From an uncultured Alphaproteobacteria bacterium (GTDB lineage Bacteria; Pseudomonadota; Alphaproteobacteria; RF32; CAG-239), in NCBI GenBank assembly GCA_947588655.1, contig CANPYS010000011.1, positions 1 through 49,525 of the forward strand: a DNA stretch of 49,525 nt, in the 5' to 3' direction. The position numbers and the translations under genes are program-made. The stretch's first letter is position 1. Each line of letters begins with the position of its first letter. Shown in pieces: positions 32,244 through 40,432 of this stretch. The notes under the pieces are model-generated. The model did no database searches, was not told the DNA's origin, and saw only the letters and a program-made list of their open reading frames with translations.

Positions 32244-33462
32244 AAGAACCTCTATATTTTTCTTCTTTGCGTAAAGCTTCACGTCGTCCATGTTGATTTT
32301 TATAATAGTTTGGATCTTTGCGCTTTTGATCAATAAGCTGTTGTTTTGGTTTTTGTTCAAGCCCAAGAACATCACGATCATAAATAAAAGTATGAAAACC
32401 AATCATGCATTTAACGCCTTCAGGCGGTTGAATACGATAAATAAAGCTTTGTTCAATGTCGCGATTATAAAATATATCTTCGCGGTGTTTTTGATTGAGA
32501 TCTTGCTCCAAAGCATGCATCGCATCATGTTGCGGATGACGTACAATAAAGCACATATTTTCATAATCATTAATATGAGCAAAGCTTTTATTGTCCGTTT
32601 CTTTTAACGAGGAGTCTTTAATATTGACAATATGATGAACATCAATAACAGGCTGATTGCGCCATTCATCTTTCCAAAGAGGCGTTTTAGTTAAATCTGT
32701 AATGCCATTTTTCATAGCAGAAACAAGGGCGTCAACATATTCTTTTTGAACACCTTTCATACTCATTAAACCTTGGCGAAATTCATCTTCATATTCTGAA
32801 ATAAAGCGTTTTGTGTGCCGTGCCTTATAGCTTTCAGAAAAAACTTTAGCACTATCTTTACCTAAAGAACGATATTGATTATTCAAAATAAAGCAAAAAT
32901 CTTTGAGTTGAAGTTCCGCTAGTTTTTCGGGTGGAATACCATAAAGCGAAAGACCTTTTTTAACTTTTTCTTCCGTGGCGGCAAACTCAGGGATTTGCTT
33001 AAACACGTTCCACACGGTAGAATGAGATAAATCATAGTCGTCAGGTTTAGTTTTGGCGCGTTTCAGCGGATTATTTTTCATATCCCTTAAAATCGGCGAT
33101 AACAAATATTCTTCCGGACGGTCAACATAACCATTAAAGGCCATTCGTGCCACATCGCGCTTATCTTTTGAAGTAGGTGTATAACGGTATGAGTAAAGCA
33201 AAAGATTATATTTTTCAAGTGTATCAGCAAGTGCTTTTTCAGTTTCGTCCGCAGGAGATTGTACAAATTGCTGTGCGGCGGTCAAAATTTCCTGATAAAC
33301 TTCAGAGTCGGATTTCAAGACTTGCCGATTCGTATTAATTAATGATGTATTAGCTTCTTTGAGGGCTTTGATTTGTTCAAGCAATTCAAGCCGTTTATCC
33401 GCGGAGCTGTGCATACCCGGCGAAGAATCAAAGTTTACATCATGTAGATACGGACGTGCCAT
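32224..33462 (-). CDS. HNH-nuclease protein, probable toxin of a toxin-immunity pair
   Basis: 412 residues. Residues 275-316 carry an HNH/beta-beta-alpha-metal pattern: DVHHIVNIKDSS (H276, H277), N302 in DYENMCF, and H312/H316 in HDAMHALE. Residues 1-260 are helical with no recognised domain and no signal peptide; a coiled-coil-like segment lies at 22-50. The start is ATG 33462 with AGAGG upstream. The overlapping downstream SUKH gene strongly suggests a DNA- or RNA-degrading toxin kept in check by its immunity protein. No secretion genes are nearby, so delivery to rivals is only inferred; an intracellular defence role is an alternative. Confidence 0.7.
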   Translation of the reverse strand: MARPYLHDVNFDSSPGMHSSADKRLELLEQIKALKEANTSLINTNRQVLKSDSEVYQEILTAAQQFVQSPADETEKALADTLEKYNLLLYSYRYTPTSKDKRDVARMAFNGYVDRPEEYLLSPILRDMKNNPLKRAKTKPDDYDLSHSTVWNVFKQIPEFAATEEKVKKGLSLYGIPPEKLAELQLKDFCFILNNQYRSLGKDSAKVFSESYKARHTKRFISEYEDEFRQGLMSMKGVQKEYVDALVSAMKNGITDLTKTPLWKDEWRNQPVIDVHHIVNIKDSSLKETDNKSFAHINDYENMCFIVRHPQHDAMHALEQDLNQKHREDIFYNRDIEQSFIYRIQPPEGVKCMIGFHTFIYDRDVLGLEQKPKQQLIDQKRKDPNYYKNQHGRREALRKEEKYRGSYGRNYI

Positions 33463-33520
33463 TTTATTTCCTCTTTTGTCTAAATTGTAGCACAAACAAA
33501 TAAAAATTACCATAAAAAAG

Positions 33521-33550
33521 TTGACAATTCATAAAAAAAGGTGCTTATAT
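33521..33550 (+). promoter_or_regulatory. Promoter of the gene at 33592
   Basis: TTGACA (33521-33526), 18 bases, TTATAT (33545-33550). On the other strand TACAAT (33489-33484) may be the -10 box of the toxin-immunity operon, so the region is divergent. Confidence 0.45.
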
Positions 33551-33591
33551 GTCACAAAATAAAATTATGTTTCACCTATTATTTTCAAATT

Positions 33592-34290
33592 ATGAGTAAC
33601 AAAAAAATCATGAATGAGGAAGACCGTTTTGTTTACCTCATCAAGCAAGAAAAGCACAGAGCCACTTGCTTAGAAGCCATCCGCTTAGGACGTCCCTTGA
33701 CACCATGGGAAGTGAAGTCAATATGTAGATGCCCGGAAGCTTTGGAACGTATTCTAGAGATGGGATTTGGTTGCAAAGTTTATGGATATCATGCCAAAGA
33801 CAAGGATGAAATTTTCAAAATTTTATGCGAGCATTTTGACAGAGGCTATTTTTTCAAAAAAGTTTTGCACCATAAAAATTTATGGTTCAATTTTCTGCCC
33901 TATTTCTCTTCAAGAGGGGATAGAAAAGTCCTGGAAGGGTATTTGGGAGAGATTTTGAAAGCCGACAAGATGCTAACGGCGGAAAATTTCTTCTTATCAG
34001 CAACGGCATTACATCGTAAGCTGAAAGGCAACATGAACAAAAAAATGTACGACTTCATGCGCCAAAGAACGTATATTTTGAGCTTGAAGAAGTATTTTTC
34101 ATTGCCGATTATGCTTGAATACGGCGACTATGTTGCAGAAGGAGGAATCCCGTCCATGTTCTTGGCAAAATCCGTTCAGGAACATCCGGAGCTTTTGGGG
34201 CTGATTAAAAAATACCCCAAAGCTTATGAGCTCTTAAAAGAGACTCAGATAGAGGAGGTAAAACTCCTTCTTCAAAAGTACACTGATTAA
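33592..34290 (+). CDS. Hypothetical protein divergent from the HNH/SUKH pair
   Basis: 232 residues, soluble, basic and helical. The N-terminus is MSNKKIMNEEDRFVYLIKQE, and the central part suggests short repeated helices of an ankyrin- or HEAT-like kind (EALERILEMGFGCKVYG, HPELLGLIKKYPKAYELL), though I cannot confirm this. No ribosome site is clear; ATG 33610 is an alternative start. A strong terminator follows. I do not recognise a family, and its closeness to the toxin pair may be incidental. Confidence 0.6.
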   Translation: MSNKKIMNEEDRFVYLIKQEKHRATCLEAIRLGRPLTPWEVKSICRCPEALERILEMGFGCKVYGYHAKDKDEIFKILCEHFDRGYFFKKVLHHKNLWFNFLPYFSSRGDRKVLEGYLGEILKADKMLTAENFFLSATALHRKLKGNMNKKMYDFMRQRTYILSLKKYFSLPIMLEYGDYVAEGGIPSMFLAKSVQEHPELLGLIKKYPKAYELLKETQIEEVKLLLQKYTD

Positions 34291-34291
34291 G

Positions 34292-34321
34292 AAAAAGCGC
34301 CTGATTTCAGGCGCTTTTTCT
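34292..34321. terminator. Bidirectional terminator between convergent genes
   Basis: AAAAAGCGCCTGA-TT-TCAGGCGCTTTTTC is a near-perfect stem with A- and T-runs on both sides. It lies between the gene ending at 34290 and the glycan operon ending at 34340. Confidence 0.9.
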
Positions 34322-34339
34322 TATATTTTAGATCGGCTT

Positions 34340-35620
34340 TTAACGCTTTATTTTAACCTTGATACCCAAAATTGTAATGTTTTTATGGGTCTTGTCCCTT
34401 GAGTTTTGAATTGAAAAGACGGTTCGTAATATGCTTTTTAATAAACTTTTATTTTCGTGGGCAATAAAAGTGTTGATGGCTTGATATAAGTTAGCTGATT
34501 GAGAAATTTTTATTTTTTTAAGGTGTTGATGATATAAGTTTTTACTCTCGCGCGAAACATGCCCTTTTCTCAACCCCTTTAATTTAGCGAACTCTATTAA
34601 AAGACGCTTTTGCTCTAGCTTTTGTGAGGAAATAAGATCATCTGCCGTATCCTCTTGAATATCAAATTTTTCCTTTATTAAATCAAAAATATCTTTTCCA
34701 AGCTGTGTCCTTAAAATAACACTACTTTTCCCTTTAGAATCTGCATGACGGGGGATATAATTATCTCCCAAAGAGATATCGGCTTTTTTATTTAATTTAT
34801 TAAAGCAATAAAGGCATCTTTCCATGATAAAGAAATCTTTAATTTTCATTCTTTCAGCACTCGGTAAATCAAGAGAAGAACCGTCTGTATACTCAATTTT
34901 TACATTTCCGGGCCAGCCGGTTTGGGATTTAGTTCTAAAGAACAAATGCTTTATTTTTTTGTTTTGGCTTTGAGGGTGTTGTTTAAAATATTCTACAGCA
35001 CCATAGTTCATCATCTTATCGCAAAATAAGCCAAGAAAAAGATAATTATTTTTATTCAAGTGTTTCAAACGAATAAAATTTTGTATACCTGTTAGGGCGC
35101 AACCAGTTCCAATTAAAATAACTTTTTTAGAAGGATGAGTAGCCATATATTCGCAACTTCTTGCATGAGAAACAGGCAAATACCTGCTTTTTTGTGTTTG
35201 AGCAAGGTTGCTGCTTTTATCAAAATATTTCGTTTGAAGTTGCACTTCATAGGCATAATCATCAAGTAAAAATGCACAATCATAAATATTTTTATTCAAA
35301 AGTTCAGAAATAATTTGCGTGGCGACCCCGCCTGATGTGGCGTTTTTCAAAATTTTTTGATCTCGTGTTTGGGCGCATAAAATACTTTGATATTCTCCCA
35401 AAAAAAGATTATGAATTGATTGAGAATGATCATCGTTGAAAAGATCCCCCACAGGGCATACTTGAGCACAAAGCCCGCAATGAACACATTGTGTAGAAAC
35501 AGTTGGCAGATAATGGTATGCCTTTTTTTGAATCAAAATGCATTTTTTGGGGCAGATTGTTTGGCAGATACCGCATTCTATACATAAATTTTGATGAACA
35601 ATTTTTGTTATATTATTCAT
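34340..35620 (-). CDS. Coenzyme F420 hydrogenase/dehydrogenase beta-subunit-like protein of the glycan operon
   Basis: 426 residues. Two 4Fe-4S motifs at the N-terminus, CIECGICQTICPKKC and CVHCGLCAQVCPVG, then ATSGGVATQIISELL and the FrhB-type domain (GTGCALTGIQNFI, FCDKMMNYGAVEYF, RCLYCFNKLNKKADISLGD). Proteins of this family are often encoded beside pyruvyl transferases in exopolysaccharide clusters, where they may reduce a sugar intermediate. The C-terminus NITILGIKVKIKR resembles that of the glycosyltransferase in the same operon. The start overlaps the pyruvyl transferase end by eight bases, so its translation may depend on the frame status of that gene. Confidence 0.8.
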   Translation of the reverse strand: MNNITKIVHQNLCIECGICQTICPKKCILIQKKAYHYLPTVSTQCVHCGLCAQVCPVGDLFNDDHSQSIHNLFLGEYQSILCAQTRDQKILKNATSGGVATQIISELLNKNIYDCAFLLDDYAYEVQLQTKYFDKSSNLAQTQKSRYLPVSHARSCEYMATHPSKKVILIGTGCALTGIQNFIRLKHLNKNNYLFLGLFCDKMMNYGAVEYFKQHPQSQNKKIKHLFFRTKSQTGWPGNVKIEYTDGSSLDLPSAERMKIKDFFIMERCLYCFNKLNKKADISLGDNYIPRHADSKGKSSVILRTQLGKDIFDLIKEKFDIQEDTADDLISSQKLEQKRLLIEFAKLKGLRKGHVSRESKNLYHQHLKKIKISQSANLYQAINTFIAHENKSLLKSILRTVFSIQNSRDKTHKNITILGIKVKIKR

Positions 35621-36805
35621 AAAGGTATTTCCACAATATATTAAAACAGCTATTTTGTTGAATTTGAAGCAAATGTTTATTGATTGTGTCTTTTTCTTGT
35701 TCTAGATGTGTTATCATATATTCTAATTTTTTGTTAAATTCATTGCAATAAATCTCTTGACGCGCGTCAAACATATATTTTTCTTGTCCCATTTTCTTTG
35801 TAAGAGAGATATATTTAACGGCCCAACCGATAACCATCGCGGGAATAAAATTTTTATAAGCATGAACAATAGAGTGAAATCTTGACGAAATAAGAACATC
35901 AAAATGAGGCAACATTCGTGTAAAGTCAATACAATTAAAAAAGGTTTCTATTAAAATGACATTTTGATTGTTTGGAAATAGATTTTTTATGTCTTTTGAA
36001 AGATCTACATCGCCCAAATCATACGAGGCAATGTAAACTTTATAACTTTTCTCAAGTAGCATTTGAATGCTGTTTTGGTAAATTTTAGAAAGCATATCAT
36101 TGTCAGCTCTTTCAAAAACGCGTTTATTTGGCACAATTAAGGCTCTTCTTTCATGGGGAGCAAAATTAAAAGTTTTAGATTTTAGATGTTTATAAATACC
36201 TTCATAAGGTTGAGAAGACTCCAAAACAAGATCATTGGAAAGCACAATATTTTGAAGATGATAAGATTTAAGCAAATTATATCCATCTTCTTCTCTGCAA
36301 AAGATTTTATCACAAAGCGATAAAATCTGAATAAGTTTATCATTTGAGGTGGAAAAGTCAAAAGGCCCGAAAGATTGGGGTAATAAAAAAATTTTTTTAT
36401 GATATTTATGCGCAAGAAGAATTGTATCTAACAAACGCTGATTAGCTCCCCCCCCCATTGAGATGATAAAGCATAGCCACTGATATCAAGAATTACGTCA
36501 CATGCCTTATAAATGTTTGGAAAATTATATTTTTTGAGTTTTTCTTTATTTCCAACGAGTGTGTAAAAAAGCCGTTTAAGAAAAAGATAAGAAGAATGTT
36601 TTAGGAAAAATCTTCTTAAATACTCACTTTCTTCTAAAAATGTTATATGATCAAAATCATCAGGATTAATTTGATGAAACCCATGAAGACATAAGACTGT
36701 AATTTCAGAAAATTTATCTTTTTTCTTAATTTCAGAAATAGTCTGATAAAGCATAGATTCTGCGCCTTTATTGGCAAAACCGGCTCCGGTGATTAAATAT
36801 TTCAT
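35613..36805 (-). CDS. Polysaccharide pyruvyl transferase, phase-variable, out of frame in this sequence
   Basis: The gene is split by one frame step at a run of nine G (36448-36456 on this strand). The first part (125 residues, MKYLITGAGFANKGAESML to DISGYALSSQWGGEL) reads into a stop. The second frame continues as GGGANQRLLDTILLAHKYHK, with LLPQSFGPF and LISSRFHSIVHAY, which together form one pyruvyl transferase domain. Ten or seven G would give one protein of about 397 residues (W-GGG-ANQR). Pyruvyl transferases add pyruvate ketals to surface polysaccharide. ATGA overlap with the upstream glycosyltransferase. A true mutation or an assembly error is possible, but the tract suggests switching. 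Confidence 0.8.
36448..36456 (-). repeat. Nine-G homopolymer inside the pyruvyl transferase gene
   Basis: C9 on the plus strand, G9 on the coding strand. A second G9 lies at 37926-37934 in the neighbouring gene. I noticed no comparable long G/C run elsewhere in this AT-rich window. Confidence 0.85.
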
Positions 36806-37993
36806 TTTTTCTCCTCAAATTTATGTATTTTTAACCGTATTTTGATACCCAAAATTGTAATGTAAAGATGTTGCTTTATGTGGTTGGATTTAATTGAAAA
36901 GATATAATGATACCAAGGATATTTTGGCTTTATCTCCTGTTTGTACAAAGACAAGTGCTCTGCAAGGTTTGAAACATCTTTATTTTTGATAAACTTAATT
37001 AATTGTGGCCAAATGAAATCTTTAATTAATCTCTGACTATCTTTACATTTGTAAATGTCTTCAATCAAAGCTTCAGCGAAAAGTTTTTTTGCTTCAAAAG
37101 AGTCGTTTTGAAATAAGGTGTGTGAAACCATGCCACGGATGATAATCATATACGATAGTATGTATAGATTACGGTTTTCATCAAATAAAGAGGAAGCGTT
37201 GACTTCATCTAAAATCAGGGCTTGTGCCCGAAGGGCTGAAACAAAGTGTTTTAAGGGGATTTTTTGGTCATCCAAACTACCTTTGCGCTTGTAATAATGG
37301 TAATAAACATCATCAATGAAAGCCAATGTCGGGTGCTTATAAATCACCCTTGCCAAAAATACCACATCTTGGGACTTAGGGCATTCGGACGGAAAACAAA
37401 TATGATGTTTTAAAATAAAAGCATGTTTATAAAGACCAGTTTGCCACTCACCCATAAAATAATAATTATTTTTTTCTATAGCTCCGTTTGATTTGCTCAC
37501 ATAAGGTTGCCCATTCAAAGGGTAAACCTTTATTTGAGCTTTTACCAAGTCCAGATTTCTTTCTTGAGCGGTGGTATAAAGTCTTTCATAAAAATCAAAA
37601 TCAACAGCATCATCTGGATCCACAAAGCCTAAATATTCTCCTTTGGCAACTTCCAAGCCTTTATTGCGTGCCACCGCTGCGCCCTGATTCGTTTGTAAAC
37701 AAATCACATGAACACGCTTATCTTGAAGGGCATAATGATTCAAAATTTCAAGGGAGTTATCTGTTGAACAGTCATCAATACATAAAATTTCAATATCTTG
37801 AAGTGTTTGCGCAAGAAGGGAATCTAAACATCTTTTTAAATAGGGTGCAACATTATAAACAGGAATAATGACACTAACTTTAGGACAAACCGAATCACAA
37901 AATGTGTTCGCCTTGGAATCAATTACCCCCCCCCGTAGGGCTTAAAGGCTTACTGGATATAGCTTTAGGGTTATATCCTTTTATTTTATTCAT
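36802..37993 (-). CDS. Family 2 glycosyltransferase, phase-variable, out of frame in this sequence
   Basis: ATG 37993, with GGAG nine bases upstream, opens a leader (MNKIKGYNPKAISSKP and SPTGGGN) that stops just after a nine-G run (37926-37934). One step away, the open frame continues without a stop from VIDSKANTFCDSVCPKVSVI through IIPVYNVAPYLKRCLDSLL, IEILCIDDCSTDNS and the FVDPDDAVD metal motif to a C-terminus YITILGIKIRLKIHK. Eight or eleven G would fuse leader and enzyme into about 396 residues. GT-A enzymes of this kind build LPS or capsule. Lacking a start of its own before NHYAL (TTG), the enzyme is probably not made in this state. Confidence 0.82.
37926..37934 (-). repeat. Nine-G homopolymer near the 5' end of the glycosyltransferase gene
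   Basis: The tract follows codon 19 of the leader (CCT ACG...). It is one G too long for the downstream frame. Slippage by one base would switch the gene on. Confidence 0.85.
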
Positions 37994-38090
37994 GATAACT
38001 TTCTCCATAAATAATTTTACAATATTTAAATAAAAGATATATAAAAAATTGCAATATATTTATCACACCTTATACACATTGAAACAACTT

Positions 38091-38948
38091 TTAGACCGCA
38101 AAACTCTGCTTTTTCTTTTCCTCGCGTTCTTTCAAAAGATCCAAATCGCGCTCGGTGGCAATTTTATTTAAGACCGTTTTGACCACATTATCAATATCTT
38201 TACCCTCGGAATAATCCGCCGGCAGGGCAAAATTGACGCGATTATCGCGCAAAAGCTTCATCGCCTTGTCTTTAAGCCGACTTTTAGGCTTATAAACGGC
38301 AATCGCGGTGCCGTCGCGCTCTTTCACCATTTTCATAGATGGAATATCCGTTAAACCGTCACCAAAATAAATAATGCGCCTGAACGGAATGCGACGTTCT
38401 TCATCGGGCGTGTATTCGTTTACGGCTTTATCGTCTGTTTTTTTCAAACCCTTGTTGATTTTAGATAAATACTGCACTTTGGTGGAATAATTAATCACGC
38501 GGGCAGGCCAAACGGGGTAACCGTCCTCATCAAAGGCATATGAACAGCCGAACACGTCTTTGAAATATTTCCGGATACTGCAACCATTAATAATTTCTTC
38601 ATAGCCCGAGGAAATAATGTAATGCTCAATATCCAAATCAAGATAGCGTCCATAAGCGTTGATACGGGAAAACCACGTTTTAACGCCTTCAAAATATTCA
38701 ATCAAAGCGCCGCAATTAAACAGATTCTCGCGGCTAAGCTTAATGCCTTTTTCACGCGCGACTTTGGTAAAATAAAACATACTGCCCGTGACCTGATCAG
38801 CACAATTTTCTTCAGACCACTGGTTCGCTTTTTTCCAAAAAGTCTCAGGTTTCATGCCGAGTTCAGGAATAAGAACATAATCTTGCATATAGGTTGTGCT
38901 CAAGGTTTCATCAAAGTCATAAATAAAGGCAACTTTTGTTTTTTTCAT
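38091..38948 (-). CDS. HAD-family phosphatase
   Basis: 285 residues. HAD motif I is IYDFDETLST (residues 9-18; nucleophile D11), motif II IISSGYEE, motif III a lysine region near VYKPKSRLKD, and motif IV YFGDGLTDIPS. The large cap between motifs I and II (about 100 residues) recalls phosphoserine-phosphatase-like HADs. It is divergent from glyS. Substrate is unknown. The last 25 residues are a charged helix (ERDLDLLKEREEKKKQ). Confidence 0.82.
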   Translation of the reverse strand: MKKTKVAFIYDFDETLSTTYMQDYVLIPELGMKPETFWKKANQWSEENCADQVTGSMFYFTKVAREKGIKLSRENLFNCGALIEYFEGVKTWFSRINAYGRYLDLDIEHYIISSGYEEIINGCSIRKYFKDVFGCSYAFDEDGYPVWPARVINYSTKVQYLSKINKGLKKTDDKAVNEYTPDEERRIPFRRIIYFGDGLTDIPSMKMVKERDGTAIAVYKPKSRLKDKAMKLLRDNRVNFALPADYSEGKDIDNVVKTVLNKIATERDLDLLKEREEKKKQSFAV

Positions 38949-39038
38949 CTAAAGTGTAATCTCCTCTTGCAATCTGATAACAAATAAGATAAACCAAAGA
39001 AGTTAAAATTTAATCAACAACGTAAGAGGTTTTTAAAA

Positions 39039-40406
39039 ATGGTAGCAACAACAATGGATCAGCTTGTTTCTCTTTGCAAGAGGAGGGGCTTTATTTTTCA
39101 AAACGCCGACATTTACGGCGGCATGCAAGGCGTGTATGATTATGGTCCGTTGGGTGTGGAGCTCAAAAATAACCTCAAAGCGGCATGGTGGCGCGCCATG
39201 GTTTATGAACGTGATGATGTTGAGGGTCTAGACGCCGCCATTTTAACCAATCGCAAGGTGCTGAAATATTCCGGTCATGAAGATACTTTTTCAGATCCGA
39301 TGGTGGATTGTAAAAAGTGCAAAGGGCGTTTTCGCGCCGATCATTTAACCGATGGCAAATGCCCCAACTGCGGCAGTACGGATTTAACTGAACCGCGCCC
39401 GTTTAACCTGATGTTCAAAACACAAACAGGCCCTGTGGAAAGCGAGGAAAACTTGGCTTATTTGCGTCCTGAAACCGCACAGGCGATTTTTACGCAATTT
39501 AAAAATGTTTTGGATGCCACATCGCGTAAACTGCCGTTTGGCATTGCGCAAATTGGCAAATCTTTTAGAAACGAAATCACCCCGCGCAACTTTATTTTCC
39601 GCGTGCGCGAGTTTGAGCAAGCCGAGCTTGAATATTTTGTAAACCCCGGCGAAGATGAAAAATGGCATGAAATCTGGAAAGAAGAGCGCGTCAAGTGGTG
39701 GGAACAACAAGGCTTGAAGCGCGAACACATCAACATTTACACCACGCCGGAGGCAGATTTAGCGCATTATGCCAAAGCTTGTTACGACATTGAATATCAA
39801 TTCCCGCACGGTATGGAAGAGCTTGAGGGCATTGCCAACCGCCGCGATTACGATTTAGGCAATCACACCAAAGGGCAGGAAGAGTTTAACCTTGAGGCGC
39901 ATTGCCACCAAAACCCCGATTCCACAACAAAGCTTTGCATCAGAGATGAAGAGAAAAACACCTGGGTGGTTCCTTTTGTGATTGAGCCTTCCATGGGTAT
40001 TGACCGCGGTGTTTTGGCAATTATGACCGAAGCTTACGAGGAAGAAGATTTAGGTGAGGGCAATTCACGCATTGTCTTAAAGCTCAAAAAGCACTTGGCG
40101 CCCATTAAAGTAGCGGTTATTCCGCTTAAAAAGAACAATGAGGGGATTATGCAAAAATGCCACGAATTAAAAAACAGGCTCTTAAAACTTGGCATCGGGC
40201 GTGTTGCGCTTGAAAACACAGGCAACATCGGCAAGGCTTACCGCCGTCATGATGAAATCGGCACGCCGCTTTGCTTAACGGTGGACTTTGAAACCATAGA
40301 GCAAAAGCCCGAGTCGGTAACGGTACGCGATCGCGACACCATGGCGCAAACACGCGTCAACATTGCCGACCTGCCACAATACCTACGCGATTATTTTATG
40401 GCGTAA
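39039..40406 (+). CDS. glyS: Glycyl-tRNA synthetase, dimeric (eukaryotic/archaeal-like) type
   Basis: 455 residues, class II. Motifs: [20 protein letters not shown], a zinc-like CKKC...CPNC pair (residues 84-110), [15 protein letters not shown], the motif 2 [20 protein letters not shown], and motif 3 [14 protein letters not shown], then an anticodon-binding domain. This is the single-chain alpha2 enzyme, not the alpha2-beta2 GlyQ/GlyS of most Proteobacteria. AAGAGG precedes ATG. Its presence in this lineage points to replacement by transfer or a lineage habit. A paralogue gene lies 26 bp downstream, convergent. Confidence 0.93.
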   Translation: MVATTMDQLVSLCKRRGFIFQNADIYGGMQGVYDYGPLGVELKNNLKAAWWRAMVYERDDVEGLDAAILTNRKVLKYSGHEDTFSDPMVDCKKCKGRFRADHLTDGKCPNCGSTDLTEPRPFNLMFKTQTGPVESEENLAYLRPETAQAIFTQFKNVLDATSRKLPFGIAQIGKSFRNEITPRNFIFRVREFEQAELEYFVNPGEDEKWHEIWKEERVKWWEQQGLKREHINIYTTPEADLAHYAKACYDIEYQFPHGMEELEGIANRRDYDLGNHTKGQEEFNLEAHCHQNPDSTTKLCIRDEEKNTWVVPFVIEPSMGIDRGVLAIMTEAYEEEDLGEGNSRIVLKLKKHLAPIKVAVIPLKKNNEGIMQKCHELKNRLLKLGIGRVALENTGNIGKAYRRHDEIGTPLCLTVDFETIEQKPESVTVRDRDTMAQTRVNIADLPQYLRDYFMA

Positions 40407-40432
40407 GAAGCATAGTTAGGAAATAGTGTTAA

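Noticed and set aside
32290-32607. Plus-strand 105-codon frame within the HNH gene
   Set aside because: It is antisense to a well-supported gene. The hydrophobic composition is what the antisense of charged helices gives.
34292-34321. Attenuator or riboswitch upstream of the glycan operon
   Set aside because: The hairpin lies at the 3' end of both converging units, so it is a shared terminator.
36802-37743. A shorter glycosyltransferase starting at TTG 37743
   Set aside because: It would lack the nucleotide-binding N-terminal half, which is present in frame upstream. The G9 tract explains the missing start.
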